Shown: one piece after another, positions 47,901-56,955 of the stretch | Layout: each line of letters starts with the position of its first letter | Position numbering within the stretch: position 1 is the stretch's first letter | Translations under genes and position numbers: made by a program | Source: Legionella saoudiensis | GTDB taxonomy: Bacteria; Pseudomonadota; Gammaproteobacteria; Legionellales; Legionellaceae | Assembly (NCBI RefSeq): GCF_001465875.1 | Contig: NZ_LN901323.1 | Location: 188,501 to 252,500, forward strand | DNA length: 64,000 nucleotides | Direction of reading: 5' to 3' | The notes under the pieces: model-generated | Database searches by the model: none | Told to the model about the DNA's origin: nothing | What the model saw: the letters and a program-made list of their open reading frames with translations, nothing else

Positions 47901-50900
47901 AATCGGCGCCAGGAAAAATCTTCTCGTCCTTTTTGCAACGTATAGGCAACATCGGCCAAATTAATCGCAGGTGCTTTTGCCGCTAAATAATGTATTAGTC
48001 TTTCTGTATTTTGCTGTAACGCACGTTTGGTTTTTGCAGAAAGAATAATTAATTGCTCTTTATTAGCAACCATTAAGCTTGGTTCTTGATGGTGTTCCCC
48101 TAATACCATATGAACATTGGTACCGCCCACACCAAAAGAACTGACGCCAGCATAACGTAGGCCTCCCCTCGTCGCCCAATCCTGCAATTGGGTATTGATT
48201 ACAAAAGGACTGTCGTGCAGAAACAAATCGGGATTAGGCTTAAGAAAATTACACATGGGAGGGATTTGACGATAATACAGGCATAAGGCGGTCTTAATTA
48301 ATCCCGCAATTCCTGAGGTCACATCCGTATGGCCAATATTTCCTTTAACGGAGCCCAGGAAGCAAAACTGTTTTCGTTCTGTTTGTTCTCGATATACGGC
48401 GCTTAAAGCCCCTATCTCCACCACATCACCCAAAGCAGTAGCGGTGCCATGAGCTTCAAGATAACCAACCTCATCAGCCTTTATTTGAGCCTGTCGCAAC
48501 GCTTCGCGAATGCAAGACATTTGCCCGCTGGTGCTTGGGGCAGTAAATCCTAGTTTATCTGAACCGTCATTATTAACACCTCGTCCTTTAATTACAGCAT
48601 AAATGGTATCGCCATCGGCAAGCGCATCCGTTAGGCGTTTTAAAATAACAACACCGACACCATTGGAAAAAACAGTACCATTGGCCGCAGCAGAAAAAGG
48701 GCGACAATGCCCATCAGGCGAAACGATACTCCCCTGTTGGTAAACATAGGCATCTTCCTGAGGCACCATGATTGATGCCGCACCAGCCAATGCAATGTCA
48801 CTGTATCCGAGAAGTAAATCCTGGCAGGCATGATCAACGGTAGCCAAGCCCGTAGAGCAGGAGGTATTCACATTGATACTACGCCCCTTAAGATTGAGAC
48901 GATAGGAAATCTGAGTGCTTAACATACTGGCACTCGTTGCTATTCGCTGTTGTAAAAGATCATGTTCCTTATTAAACCAATTATTTTTTAAAAGGTTTTC
49001 TTGCAAATAAGTACTATCCGTCATTCCGGCAAAAACACTAATCGATTGGGTTTCTAATTTTTCGGGAGCAATGGCGGCATGTTCTAAGGCTTCCCAAGCG
49101 CATTCAAGAAGAATACGTTGCTGTGGATCAGCTATTTGCGCATCGCCAGGATTAAAGCCAAAAAAATTAGCATCAAATTGTTCAATTCCTCGCAGAATAC
49201 CTCGTACTGGAACGAACTGTTTCTCCGCATCTCGCGATTTATTTGCTAACGATTCCTTATCAAATCGTTGTAAGCTTTCCTTTCCCAAACAAAGATTATC
49301 CCAATACTCCTGCAGCGAGTTAGCTCCAGGAAAACGGCAGGACATGCCAATAATCGCAATCTCATTGCCTCCCGCATCATGCACTACTTTTTCGGTAGGC
49401 ACCTCAATTTGCCCCTCGAGATAGCAGCTTAATTTATAAATAGTTGGGTGCGAAAAGATATCGGCTACTTGCAATTCCGATTGTAATTCCTGATTAATTT
49501 TACTGCACGCATCCGTGACTAGCAGTGAGTTTGCTCCCAATTCGAATAGATTTTTATGAACATCAATAACTTTACGGTTTAATAAATGCTGCCAGATTTT
49601 TTTTATCGTTTCTTCAATCCGGCTGGATGAGGAAGTATCAATATGGAATGACAAATCAACATGAGGTAGGGAGTCCAATTTGGATTTATCAACTTTTCCA
49701 ACTAAAGTTAGCGGTAATGCCTCCACCATGACGTACTTGGCAGGTAGCATATAAAGAGGCAATACCTCACTTAAAAAAGCCCGAATCTCATCCGCACTGA
49801 CCACCGTCTCTGGAGTCGATAAGACAATATAAGCAGTAAGCATCTTATGCGAGCCCCCGCCTACCTCCACTTTAACGGCTGCGAGGCTAACTCCAGGAAA
49901 ACGCATGAGCTGTGTTTCAATTTCACTCAAATGAATACGAAAGCCACCAATTTTAACTTGATCATCAAAGCGCTCTAAAAACAGATACTCGCCGGAGGCA
50001 AGTTGACGCACACGATCTCCTGTCTTGTATAAACGCTGGAATGGTTCAGTCTGACAGAAAGGATTGATGATAAATTTTTCATCATTTTGCTGGGGCGCAT
50101 TATGGTAACCTAAGGCTAAATTAATCCCACTGACATACAGCTCTCCTTCATTAGTCGGCTGTTTATTTTCGTCAAGAACATACATTCTGACATTATTAAT
50201 GGGCGTACCAATGCTGGACAATAAATCATCAGACAGCACGCTATGCTCACTTATTCGGTGCCGGCAGACATAAGCCGTCGCTTCCGTTGGACCATAGCCA
50301 TTAATCAGCTCAATCGCTAATGCTTGCTCTTTACGATAGGCTAAGAATTTTTTTAATAAGCCGGCATTAACTTGCTCACCACCAAAAATAAGAACCCGGA
50401 TGCCATCAAGGGTGCTTGCTGCTGATTTAATAAGTTGATGGAAAAAACCAGTAGGCAAGCATAAATAACGTACCTGGTTCTTTTCGATAAACTGCTTAAA
50501 CTGGAAGGGCTCTGTTCTCATTGCATACGGCACAATGGCTAAATGCGCACCATTAAGCAATGCACTCCACACCTCAAAAGGGCTGGCATCAAAGGCAAGA
50601 TTACTAAATTGAGCAATCACATCTCCCGCCTGCAGCCGAAAATCATTTTGTTCGCATACCAAATTAACCACCGCTTGATGCGGGACAATCACTCCTTTAG
50701 GCCTTCCAGTAGAGCCCGAGGTGTACATCATATACAAAGGCGCATCGGCTGTTATGGGAATAGCTAAGTTTTCTCGTGAAAAGCTAATGGACTCCATATG
50801 CAAATTTTTGATGAGATGCACTGTGGTCTTATCATCGCTAATCAAAGACAGATATTGCTCATTAGTAATAACCATTTTTGGTTTAGCGTCCTCTAATAGC

Positions 50901-51202
50901 TCTACCAATCGATTTTGGGGGGCTAAAGCATCTAAAGGTAAATAGGCCGCGCCCAGTTTCACAACTGCCAATACACTGACAATAAAATCGATTCCAGGCT
51001 CTAATAAGACTCCCACAAACTCACCAGCCCGCACCTGGTGTTTCTTTAAACAATGCGCTAATTGATTCGCTTTTTCATTAAGAGAATTATAGGTAAGTTG
51101 TCTATCGCGCTCACTAACGGCTGGGTGTTGCGGTATGAGCTGAACCTTGGATTCAAATAGTTCAATTATATTATGTTCATAAGCGGTCTTAAGGTTTTTC
51201 AT
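44915..51202 (-). CDS. A-PCP-KS-AT-KR-ACP hybrid NRPS-PKS
   Basis: 2,095 aa, intact. Order: adenylation domain (about 1-500; YTSGSTGRPKGV), PCP (Ser559 in GANSLL), KS (590-1060; Cys782 in NTSCSTGL, HGTATALGD, GNIGHT), AT (1090-1400; Ser1220 in GHSIGEYV), KR (about 1570-1960; VTGGMGG near 1743, Tyr1903) and an ACP (Ser2052 in GGYS). There is no condensation domain at its start and no thioesterase at its end. It likely accepts the chain from the C domain that ends the first synthase. The A domain shows FDAS at the first selectivity positions (235D, 236A, 239F in GrsA numbering), which does not identify the amino acid. It runs opposite to the first PKS gene. Confidence 0.9.
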   Translation of the reverse strand: MKNLKTAYEHNIIELFESKVQLIPQHPAVSERDRQLTYNSLNEKANQLAHCLKKHQVRAGEFVGVLLEPGIDFIVSVLAVVKLGAAYLPLDALAPQNRLVELLEDAKPKMVITNEQYLSLISDDKTTVHLIKNLHMESISFSRENLAIPITADAPLYMMYTSGSTGRPKGVIVPHQAVVNLVCEQNDFRLQAGDVIAQFSNLAFDASPFEVWSALLNGAHLAIVPYAMRTEPFQFKQFIEKNQVRYLCLPTGFFHQLIKSAASTLDGIRVLIFGGEQVNAGLLKKFLAYRKEQALAIELINGYGPTEATAYVCRHRISEHSVLSDDLLSSIGTPINNVRMYVLDENKQPTNEGELYVSGINLALGYHNAPQQNDEKFIINPFCQTEPFQRLYKTGDRVRQLASGEYLFLERFDDQVKIGGFRIHLSEIETQLMRFPGVSLAAVKVEVGGGSHKMLTAYIVLSTPETVVSADEIRAFLSEVLPLYMLPAKYVMVEALPLTLVGKVDKSKLDSLPHVDLSFHIDTSSSSRIEETIKKIWQHLLNRKVIDVHKNLFELGANSLLVTDACSKINQELQSELQVADIFSHPTIYKLSCYLEGQIEVPTEKVVHDAGGNEIAIIGMSCRFPGANSLQEYWDNLCLGKESLQRFDKESLANKSRDAEKQFVPVRGILRGIEQFDANFFGFNPGDAQIADPQQRILLECAWEALEHAAIAPEKLETQSISVFAGMTDSTYLQENLLKNNWFNKEHDLLQQRIATSASMLSTQISYRLNLKGRSINVNTSCSTGLATVDHACQDLLLGYSDIALAGAASIMVPQEDAYVYQQGSIVSPDGHCRPFSAAANGTVFSNGVGVVILKRLTDALADGDTIYAVIKGRGVNNDGSDKLGFTAPSTSGQMSCIREALRQAQIKADEVGYLEAHGTATALGDVVEIGALSAVYREQTERKQFCFLGSVKGNIGHTDVTSGIAGLIKTALCLYYRQIPPMCNFLKPNPDLFLHDSPFVINTQLQDWATRGGLRYAGVSSFGVGGTNVHMVLGEHHQEPSLMVANKEQLIILSAKTKRALQQNTERLIHYLAAKAPAINLADVAYTLQKGREDFSWRRFAVGKTVDELIHSLTQNPIDQCPEQGINVVFMFPGQGTQYHLMAMELIEKVPLFALLVEQGAHLAKNYINCDLLALIRNPDDVRLNQTQYAQPLLFIIEYALAQLLMSYGVKPDVLIGHSIGEYVAACLAGVFSFEDAIIIVCERGLLMASAERGDMLAIECTAEEFTAYQQLIPVELALHNASNQCVASGSAAEIAELSQYLSNQGKRYQKLQVSHAFHSRFMESVERPFKDMLANISLSAPTISIISNVTGTWLSTEEATNPDYWYRHMRQTVKFCGGLRTALADARSFFIEVGPGRNLSTFLREVAGSDASRIAMTQVLANRHAPLRDYQQLLSALGALWQQGIYIDWNSVHANEKRQRIPLPTYAFQRQRYWVEPDNAVHAAASMEQIYVPAWSHQPAYFAPLALDKEEVAAHSWIIIHDQQGFGSQIVDFLCAQGITPISVEPAKEYMAHSASRFSINVAEKTHYDTLFKTLKNILKRPIIVHLSSCDNNSVALLRNEKVAQQLALSFHSLLYLTQAYVQHIGEQMPLQCALITRGSQQVLGTEAMVPANASLIGACRAIMHEHPALRYRVFDLHPDELAANSPLLVNELVRTCIQEQWERHRPISAYRHGFRWELAYTESKVANAKNRFKHGGVYLVTGGMGGVALSLCEAIANNVAQPKFILLSRSLISAPSTWAAILQDSQHPLYAKVSRLQKLQDLGAKLFCHQVDVSQEASLCDVVAYYKQQLGRIDGVIHAAGIAGGGLVQLKTKAKADAVLEPKLQGTYNLARALQGVTLDFVVLTSSLAAITGEKGQVDYCAANASLDAFACTRLFSTRFILSLNWNSWREVGMTVETQRPHEVRYLGRGNDISPQEGQKLFLQAMERSHAQAIISNYEPERYALMLLKPPVQTGVIQPKMTRQELNVRNNYEGPTNEVESQLAQLWQENLGIDEVGIHDDFFALGGYSLKALSLIEKINKTFVVSVSINHLYTAPTIRQLAQFIQTNQECR

Positions 51203-51681
51203 TGAACTAACCCTTTGTCTATTAATCTAAAAAACGCAAAAAAACATGCCCATCCTGATGCGGAGAAGTCCGGAGTATCCTAGTATAAATGATTTAAAAT
51301 TAAACAGCTACAAAACACTTAATATTTTCTTAATGTTTGGGTCAATAATACCCAAAATGGCAAAACATACTCCTGGCGGTACAGGTTTAATTCGCAGCCC
51401 TTAATTTAAAATCAAAATTTAAGCGGCCATCCTACGTAAAACTTAAGACCAAAAAGAGCACGCAATAATAAATAATAATATTATCTATTTACCTTTTCGC
51501 TATTGTGCAAATCAGTTACTATAACCGCTTGGCAGTTTTAGGTTATTTAATAGTTAATTTTGGTTGTTCATATTGGTAGCTTAGGCCTATTTTTATGAGT
51601 CAAAATACTTAAGAATTTAAACGGTATTTGAATATTCCATCATCGAAAAGGTTCTATTGCTTTATAAATAGGGAATATAAA
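51203..51681. other. Intergenic region between the NRPS-PKS and the acyltransferase
   Basis: About 480 bp, very AT-rich. No gene, tRNA or clear terminator was recognised. It must hold promoters for the divergent NRPS-PKS and acyltransferase genes, but I could not choose convincing -35/-10 pairs. Confidence 0.5.
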
Positions 51682-52806
51682 ATGGATAATAGGATTAAAG
51701 AAATTTTACCGTTAACTAGCTTGCGTTTTGTAACTGCATTTTATGTTTTCTTATTTCATATAGAAATCTACTGGCATCTCATCCCCCATGGCCGATTGGC
51801 TCGCGCCCTGGTGAAAGGCTCATGCGGGATGAGCATGTTTTTTATATTATCTGGCTTTGTCCTCGGTTATCGATTTTATAATGGGGTTAAAAATTATAAA
51901 CATTATGCGTTTAATCGCTTTACCAGAATATATCCTGCTTATTTTTTAGCTGCTTTAGTCACACTGCCTTGGCTCACCTATTCTTTAGCCCCTTATGATT
52001 CAGTAACATTACGCTATTGTTTTATTATCTTACTAAATATTGTCATGCTTCAGGCCTGGATTCCCCAGCTTTTTACTATGTGGAATATAGGGGGTAGCTG
52101 GTCGCTTTCCGTAGAAATGTTTTTTTATGCTCTTTTTCCCTTTTTAATTAACCACATCAAAAACCTTAGTAATAAACAATTGTATGTGGCCTTATTTATT
52201 TTATATATTACTGCCTCGTTACCGGGTATTTCGTGGATTCTGTTTACCGATAAAAAAGTTGATACTTTAATTTTTTATTCTCTCCCCATTTTTAGAGTCT
52301 CAGAGTTTATTATCGGTTTAATTTGTGGGCTGCTATTTGCTAAAGGCTTACGGATAGCTCGGGCAAATTTAGGGACGATGCTGAGTTCCATTTTATTATG
52401 TGCGTTTCTTGCACTAGGCCCAACCCTGGGATTTGTTGCTATGGCTTATAATTTTGCTACAGTACCGTTGATGAGTCTTCTTTTATTCAGTGCTGCCTCG
52501 CTTTCGTCAGGCTGGTTATACCGTTTAATGACTAATCGTTTTTTCCTGTATTTAGGCAGAATTAGCTATTCATTTTATTCATTCCAAGCCTTTGTCCTTA
52601 TGACCCTAATAACAAAACACGACTCAATAGTAAGTAGATTTCCGGCCATGTCCAATACCTATGTTTTATCTACTGTTGCCTTTTTCGCGCTATTAGCAAT
52701 AGCATCTACTTCTTATTATTTATTAGAAAATAAGTTTCGCAATTATTTGAATAGAAAATTTGATAAGAAAACTATAACGGTGCAAACAAATATGATTGGG
52801 ATTTAG
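51682..52806 (+). CDS. Acyltransferase 3 (OafA/NodX-type) membrane protein
   Basis: 374-aa integral membrane protein with about 10 helices that fits the acyltransferase-3 family. Characteristic features are LTSLRFVTAFYVFLFH (N-terminal helix with RxxA-like Arg and catalytic His), FILSGFVLGYRF and the RIYPAYF segment (all about residues 5-100). This family O-acylates polysaccharides, peptidoglycan or small molecules. The ATG at 51682 (MDNRIKEI) has GGGA upstream; a TTG at 51628 would add residues of no use. It begins the plus-strand run that follows the synthases. Acylation of the product is a context guess. Confidence 0.82.
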   Translation: MDNRIKEILPLTSLRFVTAFYVFLFHIEIYWHLIPHGRLARALVKGSCGMSMFFILSGFVLGYRFYNGVKNYKHYAFNRFTRIYPAYFLAALVTLPWLTYSLAPYDSVTLRYCFIILLNIVMLQAWIPQLFTMWNIGGSWSLSVEMFFYALFPFLINHIKNLSNKQLYVALFILYITASLPGISWILFTDKKVDTLIFYSLPIFRVSEFIIGLICGLLFAKGLRIARANLGTMLSSILLCAFLALGPTLGFVAMAYNFATVPLMSLLLFSAASLSSGWLYRLMTNRFFLYLGRISYSFYSFQAFVLMTLITKHDSIVSRFPAMSNTYVLSTVAFFALLAIASTSYYLLENKFRNYLNRKFDKKTITVQTNMIGI

Positions 52807-52929
52807 AACTTGAGCCTAAGCCTATTTTCAACGTTATATTAACCTAATTAAGCGTTGATGATTTGGAATAGTTTAAAAGATAATTTCATTAAGCTAATAT
52901 AGGAGCATCTTCTCTTAACTAAGACCATT

Positions 52930-53571
52930 ATGCGCACAATGAGCTTTCTTGATGCCTTAATATCTGAAGTAGACAATGCGCTACGCACAGTATTACCCCC
53001 AAGTAAACGGATTAGTAATCGCCATTCTCCGGCAGTAGAAATCGAAGACCACCCACTGAGCTTGCGAGAAAAAAAACATGTCGCAGGCCTAATGCGGGTT
53101 AATCATGCCGGAGAAGTCTGTGCCCAGGCCCTTTATCAAGGGCAAGCCTTAACCGCTCAGTTAACACACATCAAGCAACAAATGAGTGATGCGGCTGCCG
53201 AAGAAGTGGATCATCTGGCCTGGTGTGAAGAGCGTTTATACGAACTAGGCTCCAAACCCAGCATTCTTAACCCCATATGGTATAGCGGCTCTATTTTACT
53301 GGGGGCTCTGGCAGGATTTGCCGGAGACAAAGTCAGTCTAGGCTTTGTTGCAGAGACAGAGCGGCAAGTAACCGCGCACTTAAAACATCATTTGCAAAAA
53401 TTGCCAACACACGATAAAAAATCGCAAGCCATACTAAAGCAAATGCAAGAAGATGAAGAGCAGCATGCAACGGCAGCTATCGAATCTGGGGGTATTGAAC
53501 TCCCCACTCCGGTTAAACGGATAATGAGTCTGGTATCTAAGTTGATGACGCACAGCAGCTACCATATATAA
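52930..53571 (+). CDS. coq7: Demethoxyubiquinone hydroxylase Coq7
   Basis: Coq7 hydroxylates 3-demethoxyubiquinol in ubiquinone biosynthesis. The 213-aa protein carries the di-iron carboxylate ligands of the ferritin-like fold: Glu in RVNHAGEVCAQAL, the ExxH in EEVDHLAW, the Glu in VAETERQVTAHL and the final EEQH in EDEEQHATAAI. The length is normal for the bacterial form. It is transcribed just ahead of the phosphate transporter gene (23 bp apart). Either ATG at 52930 or 52939 could be the start. Confidence 0.92.
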   Translation: MRTMSFLDALISEVDNALRTVLPPSKRISNRHSPAVEIEDHPLSLREKKHVAGLMRVNHAGEVCAQALYQGQALTAQLTHIKQQMSDAAAEEVDHLAWCEERLYELGSKPSILNPIWYSGSILLGALAGFAGDKVSLGFVAETERQVTAHLKHHLQKLPTHDKKSQAILKQMQEDEEQHATAAIESGGIELPTPVKRIMSLVSKLMTHSSYHI

Positions 53572-53594
53572 CCCAGCAAAAAACAGGAGCGTCA

Positions 53595-54590
53595 TTGTAT
53601 ATGGAACATACCACTGTGCTTATACTCATTGCCATTTTAGCCGCTTATAGCTTTGACTTTATCAATGGTTTTCATGATGCAGCCAACTCCATTGCTACTA
53701 TTGTTACTACGAAAGTACTTAGCCCTCGGCAAGCCGTCTTGTGGGCAGCGTTTTTCAATTTCATTGCCTTCCTGGTTTTTAATTTAACGGTGGCAAAAAC
53801 TATTGGCCAAGAGTTAATTGACCCGCAAGTAATTGACGCACATGTCATTTTGGCCGCTTTGCTTGGTGCCATATTTTGGAATTTAGTCACCTGGTATTAT
53901 GGCCTACCCTCAAGCTCATCCCATGCCCTTATCGGGGGGCTGGCGGGTGCAGCTATTGCCAAAGGCGGTTTCACTTCACTGAAAATAATAGGCTTTACTA
54001 AGGTTATTGCGGGTATTTTTATTTCCCCATGCTTAGGCTTAACAGTGGGGCTACTCATTACTTATAGCGTGAAAAAATTTTTCCCGCGCCAACGTAAGAC
54101 CAGTATGAAGCGCATGTTTAAGGGAGCACAACTATGCACCTCCGCCTTACTCAGTTTGACTCATGGTAGTAACGATGCGCAAAAAACTATGGGCATTATT
54201 GCCGTTTTGCTCTTTTCAAACGCTTGGCTTCAAGGCCCTTTTTATGTTCCTTTATGGGTAGTTATCTCTTGCCAAGCTGTCATTAGCCTGGGCACCTTGT
54301 TTGGGGGATGGCGCATTGTCCATACTATGGGTACTAAAATCACCCGTCTTAATGCCATGAGAGGGTGTGCCGCGGAGAGCGGTGCGGCAGTTTCCCTATT
54401 TCTCGCCACCCATTTTGGGGTACCCGTTTCTACAACACATACAGTAACTGGAGCCATTACCGGTGTTGGCCTTACACGTGGGTTTCATGGTGCGCATTGG
54501 CATGTTATACGCCGTATTTTCTTTTCCTGGTTATTGACTATCCCTGCTGCGGGTATGGTTGCTGCTGCATTAATATTGCAAGGGATATAG
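53595..54590 (+). CDS. Low-affinity inorganic phosphate transporter (Pit family)
   Basis: This 331-aa membrane protein of about 10 helices has the inverted-repeat signatures of the Pit family: GFHDAANSIATIVTTKVLSP near the N-terminus and SLTHGSNDAQKTMG in the second half, plus GVPVSTTHTVTGAI. It imports phosphate with a cation. A CAGGAG RBS at 53584-53589 lies five bases from a TTG at 53595 and eleven from an ATG at 53601, so the start is uncertain by two codons. It seems coupled with coq7 in one transcript. No DUF47 regulator gene is adjacent. Confidence 0.9.
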   Translation: MYMEHTTVLILIAILAAYSFDFINGFHDAANSIATIVTTKVLSPRQAVLWAAFFNFIAFLVFNLTVAKTIGQELIDPQVIDAHVILAALLGAIFWNLVTWYYGLPSSSSHALIGGLAGAAIAKGGFTSLKIIGFTKVIAGIFISPCLGLTVGLLITYSVKKFFPRQRKTSMKRMFKGAQLCTSALLSLTHGSNDAQKTMGIIAVLLFSNAWLQGPFYVPLWVVISCQAVISLGTLFGGWRIVHTMGTKITRLNAMRGCAAESGAAVSLFLATHFGVPVSTTHTVTGAITGVGLTRGFHGAHWHVIRRIFFSWLLTIPAAGMVAAALILQGI

Positions 54591-54800
54591 GGATTACCTA
54601 TTTTGCCTGGATGAGCGGGTTTTCCCATGAGAATAATAAGGCCATAACCTTCCTCAAAATTAAGGTATTTTCAAAATTTATTCCTTTTTTGCTGATTACG
54701 CTATACTTAAAAAAAGCGATTTAATACGCATAAATTTTTTATGTTGATTAAACCAACAGCGCTCATGGATTTTTTTTTTCGTATGAGGCAAGGATCACAA

Positions 54801-56891
54801 ATGTCTAAGCCCCTGAATAAACATACTTATACTAAAACACCGCAGTTAACGTTAAGCGAACAACGAGAAATTGATAAAAAAATAGCATTTGAAACATCTT
54901 TCTCTTTTCATAGCATGGTTAAACTTGGTGCATTTGCCAATATAATAGGAGCCTTCCTTTATATTCTGGCCTTATATCACTCACCAGAATCTCGATTAAG
55001 CATCTATTGGTACTTTACTCTGGTTGCTGCCAATTTGCTTAATGTCATGTGGGGGCTTCGTTTTGAATACAGTCATATTACACTTGTTGAAATCCATAAG
55101 TGTCGCAAAGGATTTCTCTATTTGCTGGTAGCAATCTGCTTGATCTGGGGTAGCATCGGCGTCTTATTTATGGATGGTCCTCAACAACAACTTACGACCA
55201 TTATATTTTTATCCGCCGTTTTGATTTGTTTTACATTCTCAACATCAATGGATTTAACTATGGGGCTGTCTAGCATTGCCTGCTTATTAGCACCCACGAT
55301 TCTTTACCATTTTTATGCAGCTTTCTTTCTTTTTCCAGGCGCTGCCGATAATCATCGTATCAATATGCCTATTACTGCCGCTTTTTTGATGCTTGGGCTA
55401 TTCATGGCTATAGCCTGCTTTATTGGTAATAAAATTATTCTCCAGGTAGTTCGCCTAGGCTATGAAAATGAATTACTTATGGAGAAATTAGCCAGTATGA
55501 ATGCTATTTTGGAACAACGAGTAAGGGAGCGTACTGAAGAATTAGAAACCTCCTTAAAATTAGTCACCTATCAAGCAACGCATGATTTATTAACCGAATT
55601 GCCTAATGAGCGCTTACTCTATGAACAAATACATCTCGCGACTGAAAATGCGCTGAATAAGCATTATAGCTTTGCGATCGCCTGCTTTTCCCTAAATGGC
55701 ATGATAAAAATTAATGACAGTATTGGTCATCAAGCTGCCGCAACCATTATTCATCGTATCGCGCAGCGGTTTGCCCTGTTGTTCGGCAAAAATAATCAAT
55801 ATTTCATTTCCTTACTACGCCAAGATGTCTTTGTTATCTTGATTGACGCTATTTCGGATGAGCTAGATATTAGCACCAGTGTGCACGATTTTTTTGCAGT
55901 CATCAAAGATCCCGTATATGTTGCCAAACAAGAATTAAAACTCACCGCAAGTATTGGCGTGAGCATCTTTCCCATTAATGGCAGGGATGCAGATACCTTA
56001 ATCACCAACGCCGAAGCAGCTCGCGTATTAGCAGCCCAAAGCGGGGGAAATAGTGTACGTATTTACAGTACCATGATTAACGCCGATGCAACTCGGCAGC
56101 TCAATATTGAAAATCAACTATATCGTGCCATTGAGAAAAATGAATTAACCATAAATTATCAGCCTTTTATCGACTTGGAAACCGGGAGAATCTGCGGGGC
56201 GGAAGCCTTGCTACGCTGGAAAAATCCCATATTAGGCAATGTATCCCCCGTAGAATTTATTCCCATTGCCGAAATGAATAATATGATTATACCCATTGGG
56301 GAATGGGTACTGCGCACCGCTTGCCTACAATTAAAAAAATGGCAAAAGAGTGGCTTTAAAAACTTTAAAATGTCGGTTAATTTATCTGCAAGGCAACTAG
56401 CGCAGCAGAATCTCGTCGAGTGCATCGCCGAAATACTAGCCACCCAAGATTTGGACCCAAAATATCTGGAATTGGAATTAACTGAATCAGAAGCCTTTAA
56501 GAATGAAGCCATCCCCATCATTAATAAATTCCGGGAGATGGGTATTTCTTTGGCAATTGATGATTTTGGTACGGGATATTCTGAATTTAGTAATCTAAAA
56601 CTATTTAAAGTAGACCAGATAAAAATTGATAAGTCTTTTATTCAAGATATTGATGTCAGTGTCGACAGCCGTAATATTGTATGTAACACCATTGCCTTAG
56701 CTAATAGTATGGAAATTAAATGCTTGGCCGAGGGTGTGGAAACCATTGAACAAGTCCAATTTTTGAAAGAAAACGGCTGCCACATCATGCAAGGATTTTA
56801 TTTCAGTGAGCCTCTAGAACCAAAAGAGTTTTTTAAACTTTTAAAAAAATATTCAAAGAGATCCCATGAAAAGCTGTTAATAGTTAAATGA
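54801..56891 (+). CDS. Membrane-bound GGDEF-EAL protein with degenerate GGDEF
   Basis: 696 aa from the ATG at 54801 (AAGGA upstream), with about 5-6 membrane helices in the first 230 residues. The GGDEF domain (about 280-430) has lost its signature: the motif position reads LLRQDVF, so diguanylate cyclase activity is unlikely. The EAL domain (440-696) is intact: EALLRW, SVNLSARQ, LELTESEA, IDDFGTGYS, IKIDKSF, CLAEGVET and MQGFYFSEP, so it should hydrolyse cyclic di-GMP. The degenerate GGDEF may bind GTP as a regulator. A TATACT element at 54702-54707 could be the -10 of its promoter. Confidence 0.88.
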   Translation: MSKPLNKHTYTKTPQLTLSEQREIDKKIAFETSFSFHSMVKLGAFANIIGAFLYILALYHSPESRLSIYWYFTLVAANLLNVMWGLRFEYSHITLVEIHKCRKGFLYLLVAICLIWGSIGVLFMDGPQQQLTTIIFLSAVLICFTFSTSMDLTMGLSSIACLLAPTILYHFYAAFFLFPGAADNHRINMPITAAFLMLGLFMAIACFIGNKIILQVVRLGYENELLMEKLASMNAILEQRVRERTEELETSLKLVTYQATHDLLTELPNERLLYEQIHLATENALNKHYSFAIACFSLNGMIKINDSIGHQAAATIIHRIAQRFALLFGKNNQYFISLLRQDVFVILIDAISDELDISTSVHDFFAVIKDPVYVAKQELKLTASIGVSIFPINGRDADTLITNAEAARVLAAQSGGNSVRIYSTMINADATRQLNIENQLYRAIEKNELTINYQPFIDLETGRICGAEALLRWKNPILGNVSPVEFIPIAEMNNMIIPIGEWVLRTACLQLKKWQKSGFKNFKMSVNLSARQLAQQNLVECIAEILATQDLDPKYLELELTESEAFKNEAIPIINKFREMGISLAIDDFGTGYSEFSNLKLFKVDQIKIDKSFIQDIDVSVDSRNIVCNTIALANSMEIKCLAEGVETIEQVQFLKENGCHIMQGFYFSEPLEPKEFFKLLKKYSKRSHEKLLIVK

Positions 56892-56955
56892 TCACCGGTT
56901 GGACTATAACGCCTGCCTTAAAGAGGCCATCTGGGACTGATATATCCCTCTGAAT

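Noticed and set aside
54365-54724. 119-codon frame overlapping the end of the Pit transporter gene
   Set aside because: Almost entirely inside the transporter gene in another frame, with Cys/Trp-rich composition typical of an antisense or shifted reading.
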